A stretch of 64,000 nt of DNA, taken from Agapetus fuscipes. Taxonomy: Eukaryota; Arthropoda; Insecta; Trichoptera; Glossosomatidae. A program made the translations under genes and the position numbers. Below the pieces are notes generated by a model. It saw only the letters and a program-made list of their open reading frames with translations, was not told the origin of the DNA and did not search any database. The stretch spans positions 10,105,960-10,169,959 of the forward strand of contig OX637333.1 in assembly GCA_951799405.1 (NCBI GenBank), written 5' to 3'. This document shows positions 45,612 through 55,233 of the stretch, piece after piece (position 1 is the stretch's first letter; each line of letters begins with the position of its first letter).

Positions 45612-45801
45612 GTTGTAAACATATAAACCAAACATAACTACTGATACCTTGCATGTTCTTAACAATTATGTAAGTTCTGATTTATATGTATGTTCTGAAG
45701 TTTTATGAACCTTTTATTTATTTTTTATGTTATTGGAATGATTTGTTTGGTATCATCTATAGCTTTCATAACTAACAATAAAGGTAATTACACTTAAAAT
45801 A

Positions 45802-48123
45802 TTAGAGTTGGGATGATAAGGTGGCTTTTAAAGCTTTGTCTTTTATGGCACTGATGACATAGTCAGGTTCTCTTATTTTCATACCTCGCTGAATTCGACT
45901 ATCAGCCAACTCTGGCAACAGTGAATCCCTATAAAATTTTGACAGGTGCGATATCACATTCAACTCGAATTCGGGGTCTGGGTAAGTTCGTATAACTTCT
46001 ATTCCACTTTCGGAATATATTATTACGTCACAAAAGTTTTTTTTGGCAAGAAACATTTGCCCCTGTACTTGATACATATAATTGTGAGAATTTTTCAACT
46101 TTAGATTTCCATTTTCAAAATGAATAAAAATATTGCCTTCGAGAGCTGCATCAATAATGGATTTGCATCCTATCGAAGGAAGACATTTCACCTCGACCAA
46201 ACCATTACCATCCACTAATCCATCAGGACTCGCTCCTAAAAATGGCCACTCCTTTGTCACAAAAATTCCACATGGAAAAACTTGCAGTCCCGTTTTCTTC
46301 GTGTATAAGTCTATGGCCGTTCGTTCGTGATTTCTGCCGTAAACAATGGCTTTAGTAACGATGTCCTTCTTCAGGAGCAAATTTTTTACAGTATTGTGGC
46401 GGAGGGTGGACTTTCTTAGTTTGCAGATTAATCCAAATTTTGAAGCGGTCAATCGTTTCTCTCTTGCTTCTATCCAACGATGGTTGTCAGTTTGCCCAAT
46501 AGTTATTTCTTGCAGTTGTTGGGTATCTGCGTCAGTAGCAACTTCGTTACAGAGCATATCCATAATCTCCGCCATTTTTATGGTTAATTGCTCCGGAGAT
46601 ATGTCAGGTTCCGCAGCATCAGGGCCATAATCGTAATCGGGTGCTCTTGATGTTGGTGTAATAGGCTTGCGTTTTTTGGTGAACACTAAGCGTCTCGCTT
46701 CGCAGCGTTTGGTTCGCCTTGCTACAAAGCGCTTGACAATCCGACCAGGTGATCTCCCCGTTATAATTTTGTGCAAATCAGTGATATGAGATGGTCCAGC
46801 GGTATGACTCACGCCTGCTCCAAAACATCGATTCTCGTAGCTTGCACTTTTTGTGTAGTCCACTCTTTTTCCACCAACAAACTTACTAACTAAAGACATA
46901 TAATTTTTGGCCAGGTTGGTGGTTACATTTTCAGTTAGTCTGTCTGCTTTGCGGACCAAAGCATCTAACTGAAGGTGCAAGTCTATTAGCAATCTCCCCT
47001 TTTCCAAAAATGGAATATTATTCATGGAATCTTTCCCAATATGCTTGCAATACTGCTGGCGACATTTCGAGTGATTTCCGAAAACATGATCAGGACCATT
47101 TTTCAAATCACCTCGCAATTGAACTAAATTTCCATCGGCTTGTTTTATTGCCCCACGTGCTGCACTTTTTAACCTATGAATCTCCCGTTTGAGTAAAGTA
47201 CGACTTTTGGGATCGTATTTAGTGTCTGTTGTCATCCTATACAATTTGCTGGTATAACATTTCACAATGTGGTTGGCACATTCTAGTTTTTGTATTTTAT
47301 ACCCAAAGGGTGCTCGTTCACGCACCCTTGCGTACACACTAGAGTCACCATCTCCTATTATATATTTTACCCACACCTCTAATTTTTCGAATAAATGGTT
47401 CAGTCCCTCAACTATGATCGCCTGCTCCATACCAGTAGATGGGCCAGAAAACGATGTATTGCACGTATGAGGACGCACTTTGTCACCATTTATTGTGCAT
47501 ATATGGCAGTACTTATTTTTAATACCAAGATATATGAGTTTTCTCGTTTGTCTTCCGATGATGCATGCCACTCCCGATTTCGCAGAAAAGCTGTGCCCAT
47601 AGCTTCGCTTGGACCAACCTCCGTCGACGATAGCCGTTATGAATGGATACCCTTCATCTATATTTCCCTTTTCACGAGCTAACTCCATCTCTTTCAAAAC
47701 ATTTTTTGACATTTGGTCTGCTAAATACGTTTTCCATGAATGGCCAACTATCTTCTCATGTCTTTGAAATGAACTGAAGCACATCATGGGCATATCCATT
47801 GAACACAAAAGTTCTTCTGCTTGGCTATGTCCAATACCTATGTTTAATGCACCCCAAACAAAAGATGTATTCATTTTTGATGTACGAGGCTCTGAATGAA
47901 CAACTGTTTTTTTTTCACATAGCATGCACTTGAAATGAAGTGTCGTCATGAGCCCATCTCGCGTATCTTTCACAAGAATAAATCTCCCTCCTGTACACTT
48001 TAATGGATGCAGTCCTATTTCTTCCATCTGTGTAATGAAATAACTTATGTCTACAATGCGCCTACCGCAAGGAATATGGCTTACACCTTTTTCACTGCTT
48101 TTTTCGATAGTTAATGGTGGCAT
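45802..48123 (-). CDS. Mutator-type transposase domain fused to YqaJ nuclease (773 aa, intact)
   Basis: Uninterrupted frame; an in-frame TAA directly precedes the ATG at 48123, so the start is well defined. Residues about 55-460 resemble the Mutator-like transposase domain: CxxC (HFKCMLCEKK), NTSFVWGALNIGIGHSQAEE, AIVDGGWSKRSYGHSFSAKS, KYCHICTINGD, YIIGDGDSSVYARVRE, LECANHIVKCYTSKL, with acidic residues in DGGW and GDGD as candidate catalytic sites. A basic linker (VKRFVARRTKRCEARR) follows at about 465-490. Residues about 560-720 form a YqaJ-type exonuclease: EAREKRLTASKFG, YGRNHERTAIDLY, FLGASPDGLVDG, LVEVKC, YMYQVQGQMFLAKK, all with the expected PD-(D/E)XK residues. No intron. Its start codon is 123 bp from that of the divergent hAT transposase. 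Probably TE-encoded; domestication is possible. The exact superfamily is uncertain. Confidence 0.85.
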   Translation of the reverse strand: MPPLTIEKSSEKGVSHIPCGRRIVDISYFITQMEEIGLHPLKCTGGRFILVKDTRDGLMTTLHFKCMLCEKKTVVHSEPRTSKMNTSFVWGALNIGIGHSQAEELLCSMDMPMMCFSSFQRHEKIVGHSWKTYLADQMSKNVLKEMELAREKGNIDEGYPFITAIVDGGWSKRSYGHSFSAKSGVACIIGRQTRKLIYLGIKNKYCHICTINGDKVRPHTCNTSFSGPSTGMEQAIIVEGLNHLFEKLEVWVKYIIGDGDSSVYARVRERAPFGYKIQKLECANHIVKCYTSKLYRMTTDTKYDPKSRTLLKREIHRLKSAARGAIKQADGNLVQLRGDLKNGPDHVFGNHSKCRQQYCKHIGKDSMNNIPFLEKGRLLIDLHLQLDALVRKADRLTENVTTNLAKNYMSLVSKFVGGKRVDYTKSASYENRCFGAGVSHTAGPSHITDLHKIITGRSPGRIVKRFVARRTKRCEARRLVFTKKRKPITPTSRAPDYDYGPDAAEPDISPEQLTIKMAEIMDMLCNEVATDADTQQLQEITIGQTDNHRWIEAREKRLTASKFGLICKLRKSTLRHNTVKNLLLKKDIVTKAIVYGRNHERTAIDLYTKKTGLQVFPCGIFVTKEWPFLGASPDGLVDGNGLVEVKCLPSIGCKSIIDAALEGNIFIHFENGNLKLKNSHNYMYQVQGQMFLAKKNFCDVIIYSESGIEVIRTYPDPEFELNVISHLSKFYRDSLLPELADSRIQRGMKIREPDYVISAIKDKALKATLSSQL

Positions 48124-48246
48124 TTAAGGTGGCCTTATTTAGTGTTCACGCGACTTCTGGTCTGGTTTGTTCTGTTTACTGGTGCGTTCTGGCGTAGAAG
48201 ACAGTTTTGTTTGTCAGTTCTGAATATTGTTTTTAAATTTGTGACA

Positions 48247-50049
48247 ATGTCAGGGGTTATGTCGAAAAAAAGAAAAGTTGATGCAGAGTGTCGAAAATTT
48301 CAAGACAAGTGGACGGAGGATTATTTCTTTATCCTGAATAAAGGAATGCCCGTATGTTTGCTGTGTAAGGAGTCCGTATCCGTCAACAAAGAATTCAACT
48401 TAAAGAGACATTTTACTTCGAGGCATGCGGATCACCAACAAATAAATGAACAAATTCGAAAAGATATGATACAGAAGTTGAAGAAGAACTTGGATACCCA
48501 GCAACAAATGTTCAAAAAGCAAATAACGCAGCACGATAGCGTTGTTAAAGCCAGCTTTGTTGTAAGCGAAAAAATTGCAAAGCATTTTAAGTCATTTGGT
48601 GAAGGAGAATTTATTAAAGAGTGTCTGCTCGACGTTTCAAGTATAATCTGTCCTGAAAAGAAAAAAGACTTTGAGAGAATATCTTTGTCGAGACGCACTG
48701 TTGTCCGACGTATAGAAATGATGGCTGATGATATCAAAAAAAGTTTGAAAGAGGTGATTACTGGATTCGAAGCATTTTCAATTACTTTGGATGAGAGCAC
48801 AGATGCCTCTGATACAGCACAATTAGCAATATTTATCAGAGGAGTTGACGTGGACTTCAAAATCACAGAAGAATTATTAGCTCTTCAGCCGTTAAAAGGA
48901 ACGACTACCGGTGAAGATATATTTGAAGCAGTCAACATAGTCTTCGAAAGCTTTGGGATTAAATGGAGTGCACTATCTGGCATATGTACTGATGGTGCCC
49001 CTGCAATGGTTGGCTTACGGAAAGGATTTATTGGAGTTGTTAATGAAAGAGCAATAGAATTACAGATCCAGCCGGAAAATTTAACAAATTTTCATTGTAT
49101 TATCCACCAGCAAAATTTGTGCACAAAATCGATGAAATTCAAGAATGTTATGGATGTAGTAGTAGCAAGCATTAATTTTATTAAGTCACGTGCACTTAAT
49201 CACCGCCAGTTTAAGGTGTTTTTGGAAGACCTATTTTCAGACTATGAAGATGTGTCTTCTTACTGTGAAGTGAGGTGGTTGAGTAAAGGAAACATGTTGA
49301 AATGATTCTATGATTTGAGACAAGACATTGCAGATTTTATGGACATAAAAGGAAACACAATCAACCAAATAAAAGATAATCAATGGGTGTGTGATTTAGC
49401 ATTCCTTGTAGATGTCACAGGATACCTAAATGATCTTAATTTAAAACTACAAAAACAGGGACAATTGGTTCATGAACTGCATAGCCATGTCAAAGTTTTT
49501 TGTAATAAGCTTAGATTTTTGAAAAATCAGATAAGAGGTAAAAATTGTTACCATTTTCCTAATCTATCAAGGCATACAAACATCACATATAATTCTTATG
49601 GAGATGAACTGAAGGCACTAATAGAGCAATTTGATACGAGGTTTGCCGACTTCCAAAACAAAGACTCAACATTCGCTATATTTGCTCGTCCGATGGATGC
49701 TGATGTAAATAATGTGCCAGCAAATTTACAGATGGAACTTATTGAGCTTCAGGGGGATTTAGCGCTAAAATCACAATTTGACAAAGTTACTTTGACAGAT
49801 TTTTATAAATTATATTTGGTGGAAGAAAATTATAAAAACATACGTAGATTTGCAAGAAACATCATTTGTCTTTTTGGCAGCACGTATACATGCGAACAAT
49901 TTTTTTCGAGGATGAAGTACACCAAATCGAAAATTCGAACGAGGATAACAGATGAAAATCTCGAAAATTCGATGAGATTATCATTAAGCAATATCAACGC
50001 CAATATTGATAGTCTCGTAATTCAAGTACAAAGTCAATCGTCACATTAA
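48247..50049 (+). pseudogene. hAT transposase (GTF2IRD2/ZBED5-like), one internal stop
   Basis: ATG at 48247 (MSGVMSKKRKVDAECRKFQD), chosen because the family similarity starts there. BED-like finger (VCLLCKESVSVNKEFNLKRH, ..SRHAD), then the hAT core: FSITLDESTDASDTAQLAIF, GICTDGAPAMVGLRKGFIGV, NFHCIIHQQNLCTK, YCEVRWLSKGNMLK. A single TGA at 49303-49305 interrupts (..GNMLK / FYDLRQDI), then the frame continues to the C-terminal dimerisation region (STYTCEQFFSRMKYTKSKIR). Otherwise about 600 aa intact. It probably moved recently. A candidate right terminal repeat is at 50208-50221. Confidence 0.88.
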
Positions 50050-50207
50050 ATTTTATAAGCAATTAATGTCGTTCATTATATAAATAAATAAAATATGCAA
50101 GAAGTAGCAAAGTGTTTTATTTAATTTAATATTACCTTAATATAGTTAATAATTTGGTCTGGCCCTTGACACGGAGACAGAATGATAATGTGGCCCCAGA
50201 CCTAGGA

Positions 50208-50221
50208 AAGGTTGCCCATGC
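50208..50221 (-). repeat. Candidate right terminal inverted repeat of the hAT element
   Basis: Inverse reads CAGGCATGGGCAAC, a hAT-like terminus beginning CAGG. The next bases (CTTTAGAT) return to the pogo-like coding frame. A matching left end was not found. Confidence 0.5.
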
Positions 50222-51334
50222 CTGCTTTAGATAGAGGAGTTTTTGGTCCTTTTAAAACTTACTATAATGAAGCCTGCAAGAACTGGCTACTAAGTAATCC
50301 AGGAAAACCTCTTATCAATCTATGATATCGCAGCTATAACTGGAAAGGCTTACCCTTTAGTTTTTACCCCAGCAAATATTACAGCTGGCTTTTCATCATC
50401 TGGACTGTGGCCAATCAATCAAAATATATTTTCTGATGCTGAGTATTTGGGAAGTGCTGTTTCAGATAGACCTAACCCTGATGTAGACCTAAACAATGAA
50501 TCAGACGAGCCTGACAATGAGAGTGATCTACCTATCCATAACAGCAAAACTAACCCTGGTTCTAGTATGAGTTTTGAGTCAGTGGCCCAAAATGACCTTT
50601 ACGCTGCTGGTCCATCTAATCTGGTTATTGCAACTCCACTTCAGCAGAACAAGGTGTCAACTTTAACAACAAAATCTTTAGAGGAAATTAGACCATTTCC
50701 AAAAAATGAGCGTAAGAAAACATCGAAGAGAGGGAAAAAACCTGGAAAGTTTAGGGTGCTTACTGATACCCCTGAAAAGATATAAATTCAGAAAGAGGCA
50801 GAAGAAAAAAGAAAGAATAAGCCAGGAAAGAAGGTAGTAAAAGATAAGATGGTAAAGGCTTTACATTTTAATGATGATGGTGCAAAAAGTAAAAAAAAAA
50901 AAATTAAGAAAAGAAAAAAAGAAGAGTCAACATCAGACGAGTCATTGGCTTCGTTTTTATCTGATGAAAGCGACATTAACATTCAAGATCTGATTGAGAG
51001 GGCTGAAAAAGACTTTGAAGAAGAGGCTAGAAATGAAGAAATATTTTCAGATGTGCCAGTAAAAAATAAGATAAATAAATGGGTAGTTGTCAAGTTTCCT
51101 ATGCAAACGAAAAGTAAACATTATGTGGGTAAAATTTTAGCTGAAACTGACAGCATTCCCATAGTTAAATTCATCAGAAGAGTAAAAAAAAAATCTACGT
51201 TTGTTTGGCCTCTAGAAGACGATGAAAGTGAGGTACAAGATGAGGACATAGTCTGTTTTCTTCCTCCACCATTGAAGGAAAGGCGTGGCGGTTTCTCTTT
51301 TTCAGTATCTTTCTCAGGATTCGAAATCTCTTAA
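50222..51334 (+). pseudogene. Pogo/jerky-like transposase, C-terminal part
   Basis: LDRGVFGPFKTYYNEACKNW (50228-50287), then after a +1 shift IYDIAAITGKAYPLVFTPAN, ITAGFSSSGLWPINQNIFSD (50378-50437), DRPNPDVDLNN. A long hydrophilic region follows with one in-frame TAA at 50783, then the terminal domain (HYVGKILAETDSIPIVKFIR.. DEDIVCFLPPP) ending 51334. Likely the other end of the element whose start is at 41755-42510; about 50 codons of DDE core between them are not found. Confidence 0.8.
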
Positions 51335-51426
51335 TCCACATGTATAAAATTATTTCAATGTTGTAGGGGAGAGTGGTGAGACTTGAAGTGGGCGGTTCAA
51401 ACCGTATATAGTTTCAATATCTATAT

Positions 51427-51650
51427 ATTGAGTCAAAACCGAATATCAGATATTGCGATCCACGATATCTATGTATGAAAAAAAACTATGTATTCGCGGC
51501 GCGCGCGTACAGCGTTGTGTTTTCGGGTTCTCTTGTGTATTGAGTCGAAACCGAATATCAGATATTGCGATCCACGACATCTATGTATGAAAAAAAACTA
51601 TGTATTCGCGGCGCAGGCGTACCGCGTTGTGCGTGTTGTTTTCGTATAAT
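51427..51650. repeat. Tandem duplication of a ~112-bp unit
   Basis: ATTGAGTCAAAACCGAATAT begins at 51427 and again, with one change, at 51539. Both units contain GATATTGCGATCCACGA and ACTATGTATTCGCGGCGC. Function unknown; lies upstream of the BED-finger hAT. Confidence 0.85.
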
Positions 51651-51661
51651 ACCTGTATCTA

Positions 51662-51935
51662 TGTATGGGCTCCTTGACTGATAGGTTGGTACGAGGCTGA
51701 CCACCCGTGCTGTAAAAATCGGTTCACTTTTGCCAATGCCACCCCGGTTCAGGGAACGGCGGCAGGAGTTGCAAGGTTTATGTCCATGTGAGGTTTTCTT
51801 TACTTGTATGCACACATGCAGAATGTGTAGGCGCGAACCTACATGTGCCTGTCTGTGGGCATGCATTTCATATGAGCCTTAAATGCTTACATATCCTTGC
51901 AGCTTAGATTATAGATAGATTATAGATGTAGGTAT
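51662..51935 (+). repeat. Repeat R, copy 17 (subtype b, young)
   Basis: CTCCTTGACTGATAGGTTGG to CCTTGCAGCTTAGATTATAG. Nearly identical over its length to copy 18 at 61096, hence recent. Confidence 0.9.
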
Positions 51936-51979
51936 TAGTGAGCGAACGGTTCCGGCGCAAATCGCAGTAGGCAAGTAAA

Positions 51980-53905
51980 ATGTCTCGTGTAAATACAAGC
52001 GTCTTGTGGGACTTTTTTACTAAGACTAATCCGATTTCGGACAAAAAAGCTAAGTGCACATTATGTGGTGATATATACAGTTACAAGGGCTCAACGGGGA
52101 ATTTAAAAGCTCATCTCAAAAAGAAGCACGTAGATATTTATCGCCGTGTGGTGACTGTACAATCTATTCAGCGGCAGGATGCTGAAACCCCACAAATAAA
52201 TATGGAGGGGCTATGTAGTCCTTCGCCAGCACCGGCACCATCATCATCCACGTCGGAACCGGCACCATCTACATCGGTACCGGCGGCGCCGTCAATATCC
52301 ACGTCATTATCTGCTGAGTCAACGGCACTGGGTCGACCACTCACAACATCGATTAGATTCCAGCAGACTATCGACAGATATAGCACACAAAAAAAAATAT
52401 CAAAGGAAACTAAACAAAAAATTGACAATGACCTGCTGCGCCTCTTCACTCACAGCTTTCAGCCATTCTCTCTGGTTGAGGAAGAGTCCTTCAAAAAATT
52501 TGTGAGCTGGATTTCGGGCTACAAGTTACCCAGCAGAAAGACTGTGTCAAGTGTTATGATACCGGCTCTACACGAGAAGACTAAAGAAGCCGTTAAAAAC
52601 GGAGTACGGTTTGACGGTAAAATTATATGTCTCACGTCGGACTTATGGACATCACGTGCCAACGAGTCCTATTTGGCGATAACGGGACATTACGTCACAG
52701 AAGACTTTACGATAAAGTCGGTCCTCCTATACTGCAGCAACTTCGAAGACGCGCACACTAGCGAAAATATTCACACTGCGTTTGCGAAAATGGCCGAAGA
52801 GTGGAACATAGCCGACAAAATAAATTTTGTCGTTACAGACAATGCGGCAAACATCACACGAGCTGTCCGGGACATGGGCTGGAAGCATTTGGCTGCTACG
52901 CCCATACACTGAATCTAATAATTCAGGATACCTTGAAGATACTTCAACCGCTTCTGGAAAAAAAAAAAAAAAAAATGTTCGACATTTCAAAACAAGCTCC
53001 ACGGCGCTGGCAAAACTGCTGAAGGCGCAAACCACTGAAAACCCCGAGTGTATACCCAAACGACTCAAACAGGAAGTGCCAACACGCTGGAATTCTGCAT
53101 ATTATATGCTCCAAAGATTTGTCGAGCTAGAGACTCACGTGAGAAGTACTATTGCAATACTGCGGCAGGACCTGCCGATAATTTCAAATGAGGAATGGGT
53201 GTGGTGTGCAGAACTCTGCAAAATTTTAAAACCGTTCGATGACGCCACCACCACCATGAGTGGTCAAAGCTATATGACCGCAAGTTCGGTCATAGTGCTC
53301 ACCAGGTGTCTAATTTCTAGTTGCGACAAGCTACTGGCGGAAAATTTTTGTGAGGCGTCAATAAACATAATATATCAATTGAGGACTGGGTTGGTAACCA
53401 GATTTACTAATGTCGAGAGAAGTGGCACATTTTCAGTCTGCACATTCTTGGATCCCAGATACAAAAACTCTGTGTTTTCTGACCCTAACGAAGCCAGAAA
53501 CACCCGCAAACGGGTACAAGATATGCTGGCCGATGCTATTTCTAAGGAAATGGCCACTGCGAGTGCCCCAGAACCAACTGCAAACAGAAACCAAAGTCAT
53601 GACAAATTCTCCCCGTGGTCCGTGCTGCAAGACATTGTTAGCCAGCAGCAGACTGTGGGGACACCTTTGACGAAGGCAATAAAAGAAATTGACACTTACC
53701 TGAATGAGGACAATCTGCCAGTTTTCAACAAAGATGGGTCATGGAATTGCCCGCTGGGATGGTGGCGCGACCACAAGTATACATATCCGAATTTGTCAAA
53801 ACTTTTTAAAAAATACGGAAATATCATGGCCACGTCATGTCGGTGCCATGTGAGCGCATATTTAGTAAAACTGGAATAATAGTGAGTGACCGCCGGACTC
53901 GGCTT
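51980..53905 (+). pseudogene. BED-finger hAT transposase (ZBED-like), frameshifted
   Basis: First frame 51980-52912: BED finger (LWDFFTKTNPISDKKAKCTL C..C..H..H), Ser/Pro/Ala-rich linker, then the hAT core IICLTSDLWTSRANESYLAI and VVTDNAANITRAVRDMGWKH. A frameshift at about 52900 (continuing CYAHTLNLIIQ) and another at an 18-A run (52958-52975) follow. Then 52990-53860: VPTRWNSAYYMLQRFVELET, ASSVIVLTRCLISSCDKLL, TFLDPRYKN, PLGWWRDHKYTYPNLSKLFK. A final shift precedes CERIFSKTGIIVSDRR, and the C-terminus is cut by a LINE tail at 53914. Confidence 0.88.
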
Positions 53906-53913
53906 ACAACTAG

Positions 53914-54222
53914 CACTGTACTGTACTGTATCCTGCCGCCGTTCCACTAGGGGTGGCCGGTACCTCCGCAGATGCGCCTCCACTTTTTTCTGTCCTTACA
54001 AACCACTTTCATTTCCTCAATATTCATCACCTTTTTCATACATACTCTTCTCTTATTCTCACTCTGCAGGTTCCATTCTTTCGCAATCTCACCTATTTGG
54101 TCTAACCATTCTTTCCTCGGCTTTCCCCTTCCGCGCTTTCCTCTGACATTTCCTTTGTACACTTTCTTCGTTAGTCGTTCATCATCCATTCTTTCGAGAT
54201 GTCCGAACCATCTCATCGTACT
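53914..54222 (-). pseudogene. LINE 3' end with (TACAG)n tail
   Basis: Minus strand: RWFGHLERMDDERLTKKVYK.. RGKPRKEWLDQIGEI.. CGGTGHP stop. The 3' tail on plus reads ACTGTACTGTACTGTA. Same family as 37.3 and 55.2 kb; truncates the BED-finger hAT. Confidence 0.85.
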
Positions 54223-54236
54223 TTTTTGTACTTTTC

Positions 54237-54345
54237 ATTCAAGTTCATCCTCAGTCGCCGTACAGAGAGGATGTTCTCCTGAAGACGTCAGCTACGTCGC
54301 TGACGAAACGTCGAGAATGATGTAAGTTCTCTCTAAACGGTTCGT
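54237..54345 (+). mobile_element. Penelope-type pLTR fragment with hammerhead-like core
   Basis: CTGAAGA (54279-54285), stem GTCAGC/GCTGAC (54287-54292 with 54299-54304) closed by TACGTC, then GAAA (54305-54308) and CGTCGAGAATGATGTAAG. This is the conserved order of a hammerhead ribozyme. A decayed relative is at 20866-20970 (minus). Confidence 0.6.
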
Positions 54346-54435
54346 TAAATATCCAATTTAAATTAAGTTTTAAAATTGTTCAGTTTTAAAAAATTAATAC
54401 AATTGTCAATATGCATTATCTCTTCATTTTTAGCT

Positions 54436-54921
54436 ATGGGACGAAAGTATCAGCAAAAGAAGGAAACCAAGGTCCGAGCAGAGAGAATTCCTGTAGAAGA
54501 ATTAGAAGAGGCTCTCAAGGAGATTAAAAATGGAGCTTCGGTTAAGAGCACTGCTTTTAAATATAAAATAAACCGGACGACATTAGGACGAATAATAAAA
54601 AGTGGAGCAGCAACCTATGCCAGCTACAAAAATTCAACAATTTTCACCCCAGGTGAAGAAGAAGACTTAGCATCATACTGTCTTGAGCTTTCGCAGCTTA
54701 ATCATGGCTTAACCACGAAAAAATTTAGACAGCTTGCATTTCAATATTGAAAAACCAATGAAAAAAAGCTTCCACCAGTTTGGACTGAAAAAGAACAAGC
54801 TGGGAAAGAATGGTGTAAAGGTTTTCTCGAGAGAAATGCCAGAATTTCACTCAGGAAGCCGGAAGCCATCAGTCTAGCACGAGGCAGTGCATTCAAACAG
54901 CACAGTCTCATTATATTTTGA
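54436..54921 (+). pseudogene. Pogo/jerky-like transposase, N-terminal DNA-binding part
   Basis: MGRKYQQKKETKVRAERIPV, then LEEALKEIKNGASVKSTAFK YKINRTTLGRIIKSG-type psq HTH, TPGEEEDLASYCLELSQLNH, KKFRQLAFQY stop (54748). The same frame continues past the stop (KTNEKKLPPVWTEKEQ, GKEWCKGFLERNARISLR, PEAISLARGSAFKQ) to 54921. The DDE core is missing. TTTTTAG just before the ATG may be a splice acceptor. Confidence 0.82.
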
Positions 54922-55202
54922 AAAACTGTGAGCAGTAATTGAAAATAAATTGTACAGTGGCTGCACATGACTTTATAGCATAAAATACGGTCATGTTTAG
55001 GTCATAGTCAATTTTCATAACATAACATTTAGTTGTGTGTAAGTAATGAAGCTATTCTTTTGAAGTAATATTTATTTTGCAGTATTATCATTGATCTCGT
55101 TTGTATCAAAACTAACACTTTGTTTGGTGGGTATACTTTTCATTAATATTTTGGAAAGTTATGATTGATTATTATGTGTACTTACTAAATTTTAAGACTC
55201 TT
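54922..55202. other. Short AT-rich interval, nothing recognised
   Basis: No ORF or known repeat between the pogo-like fragment and the LINE tail. Confidence 0.4.
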
Positions 55203-55233
55203 TAACTGTAACTGTAACTCTGTCGCCATTCCG

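Noticed and set aside
45819..48136. AAGGTGGC motifs at both ends of the Mutator-YqaJ ORF as terminal repeats
   Set aside because: They are in direct, not inverted, orientation, one lies inside the coding region, and the match is only about 9 bp.
42505..50229. CAGGGG at 42505 and CCTG at 50221 as the two ends of one hAT element
   Set aside because: Terminal sequences do not match as inverted repeats and the flanking 8-mers differ.
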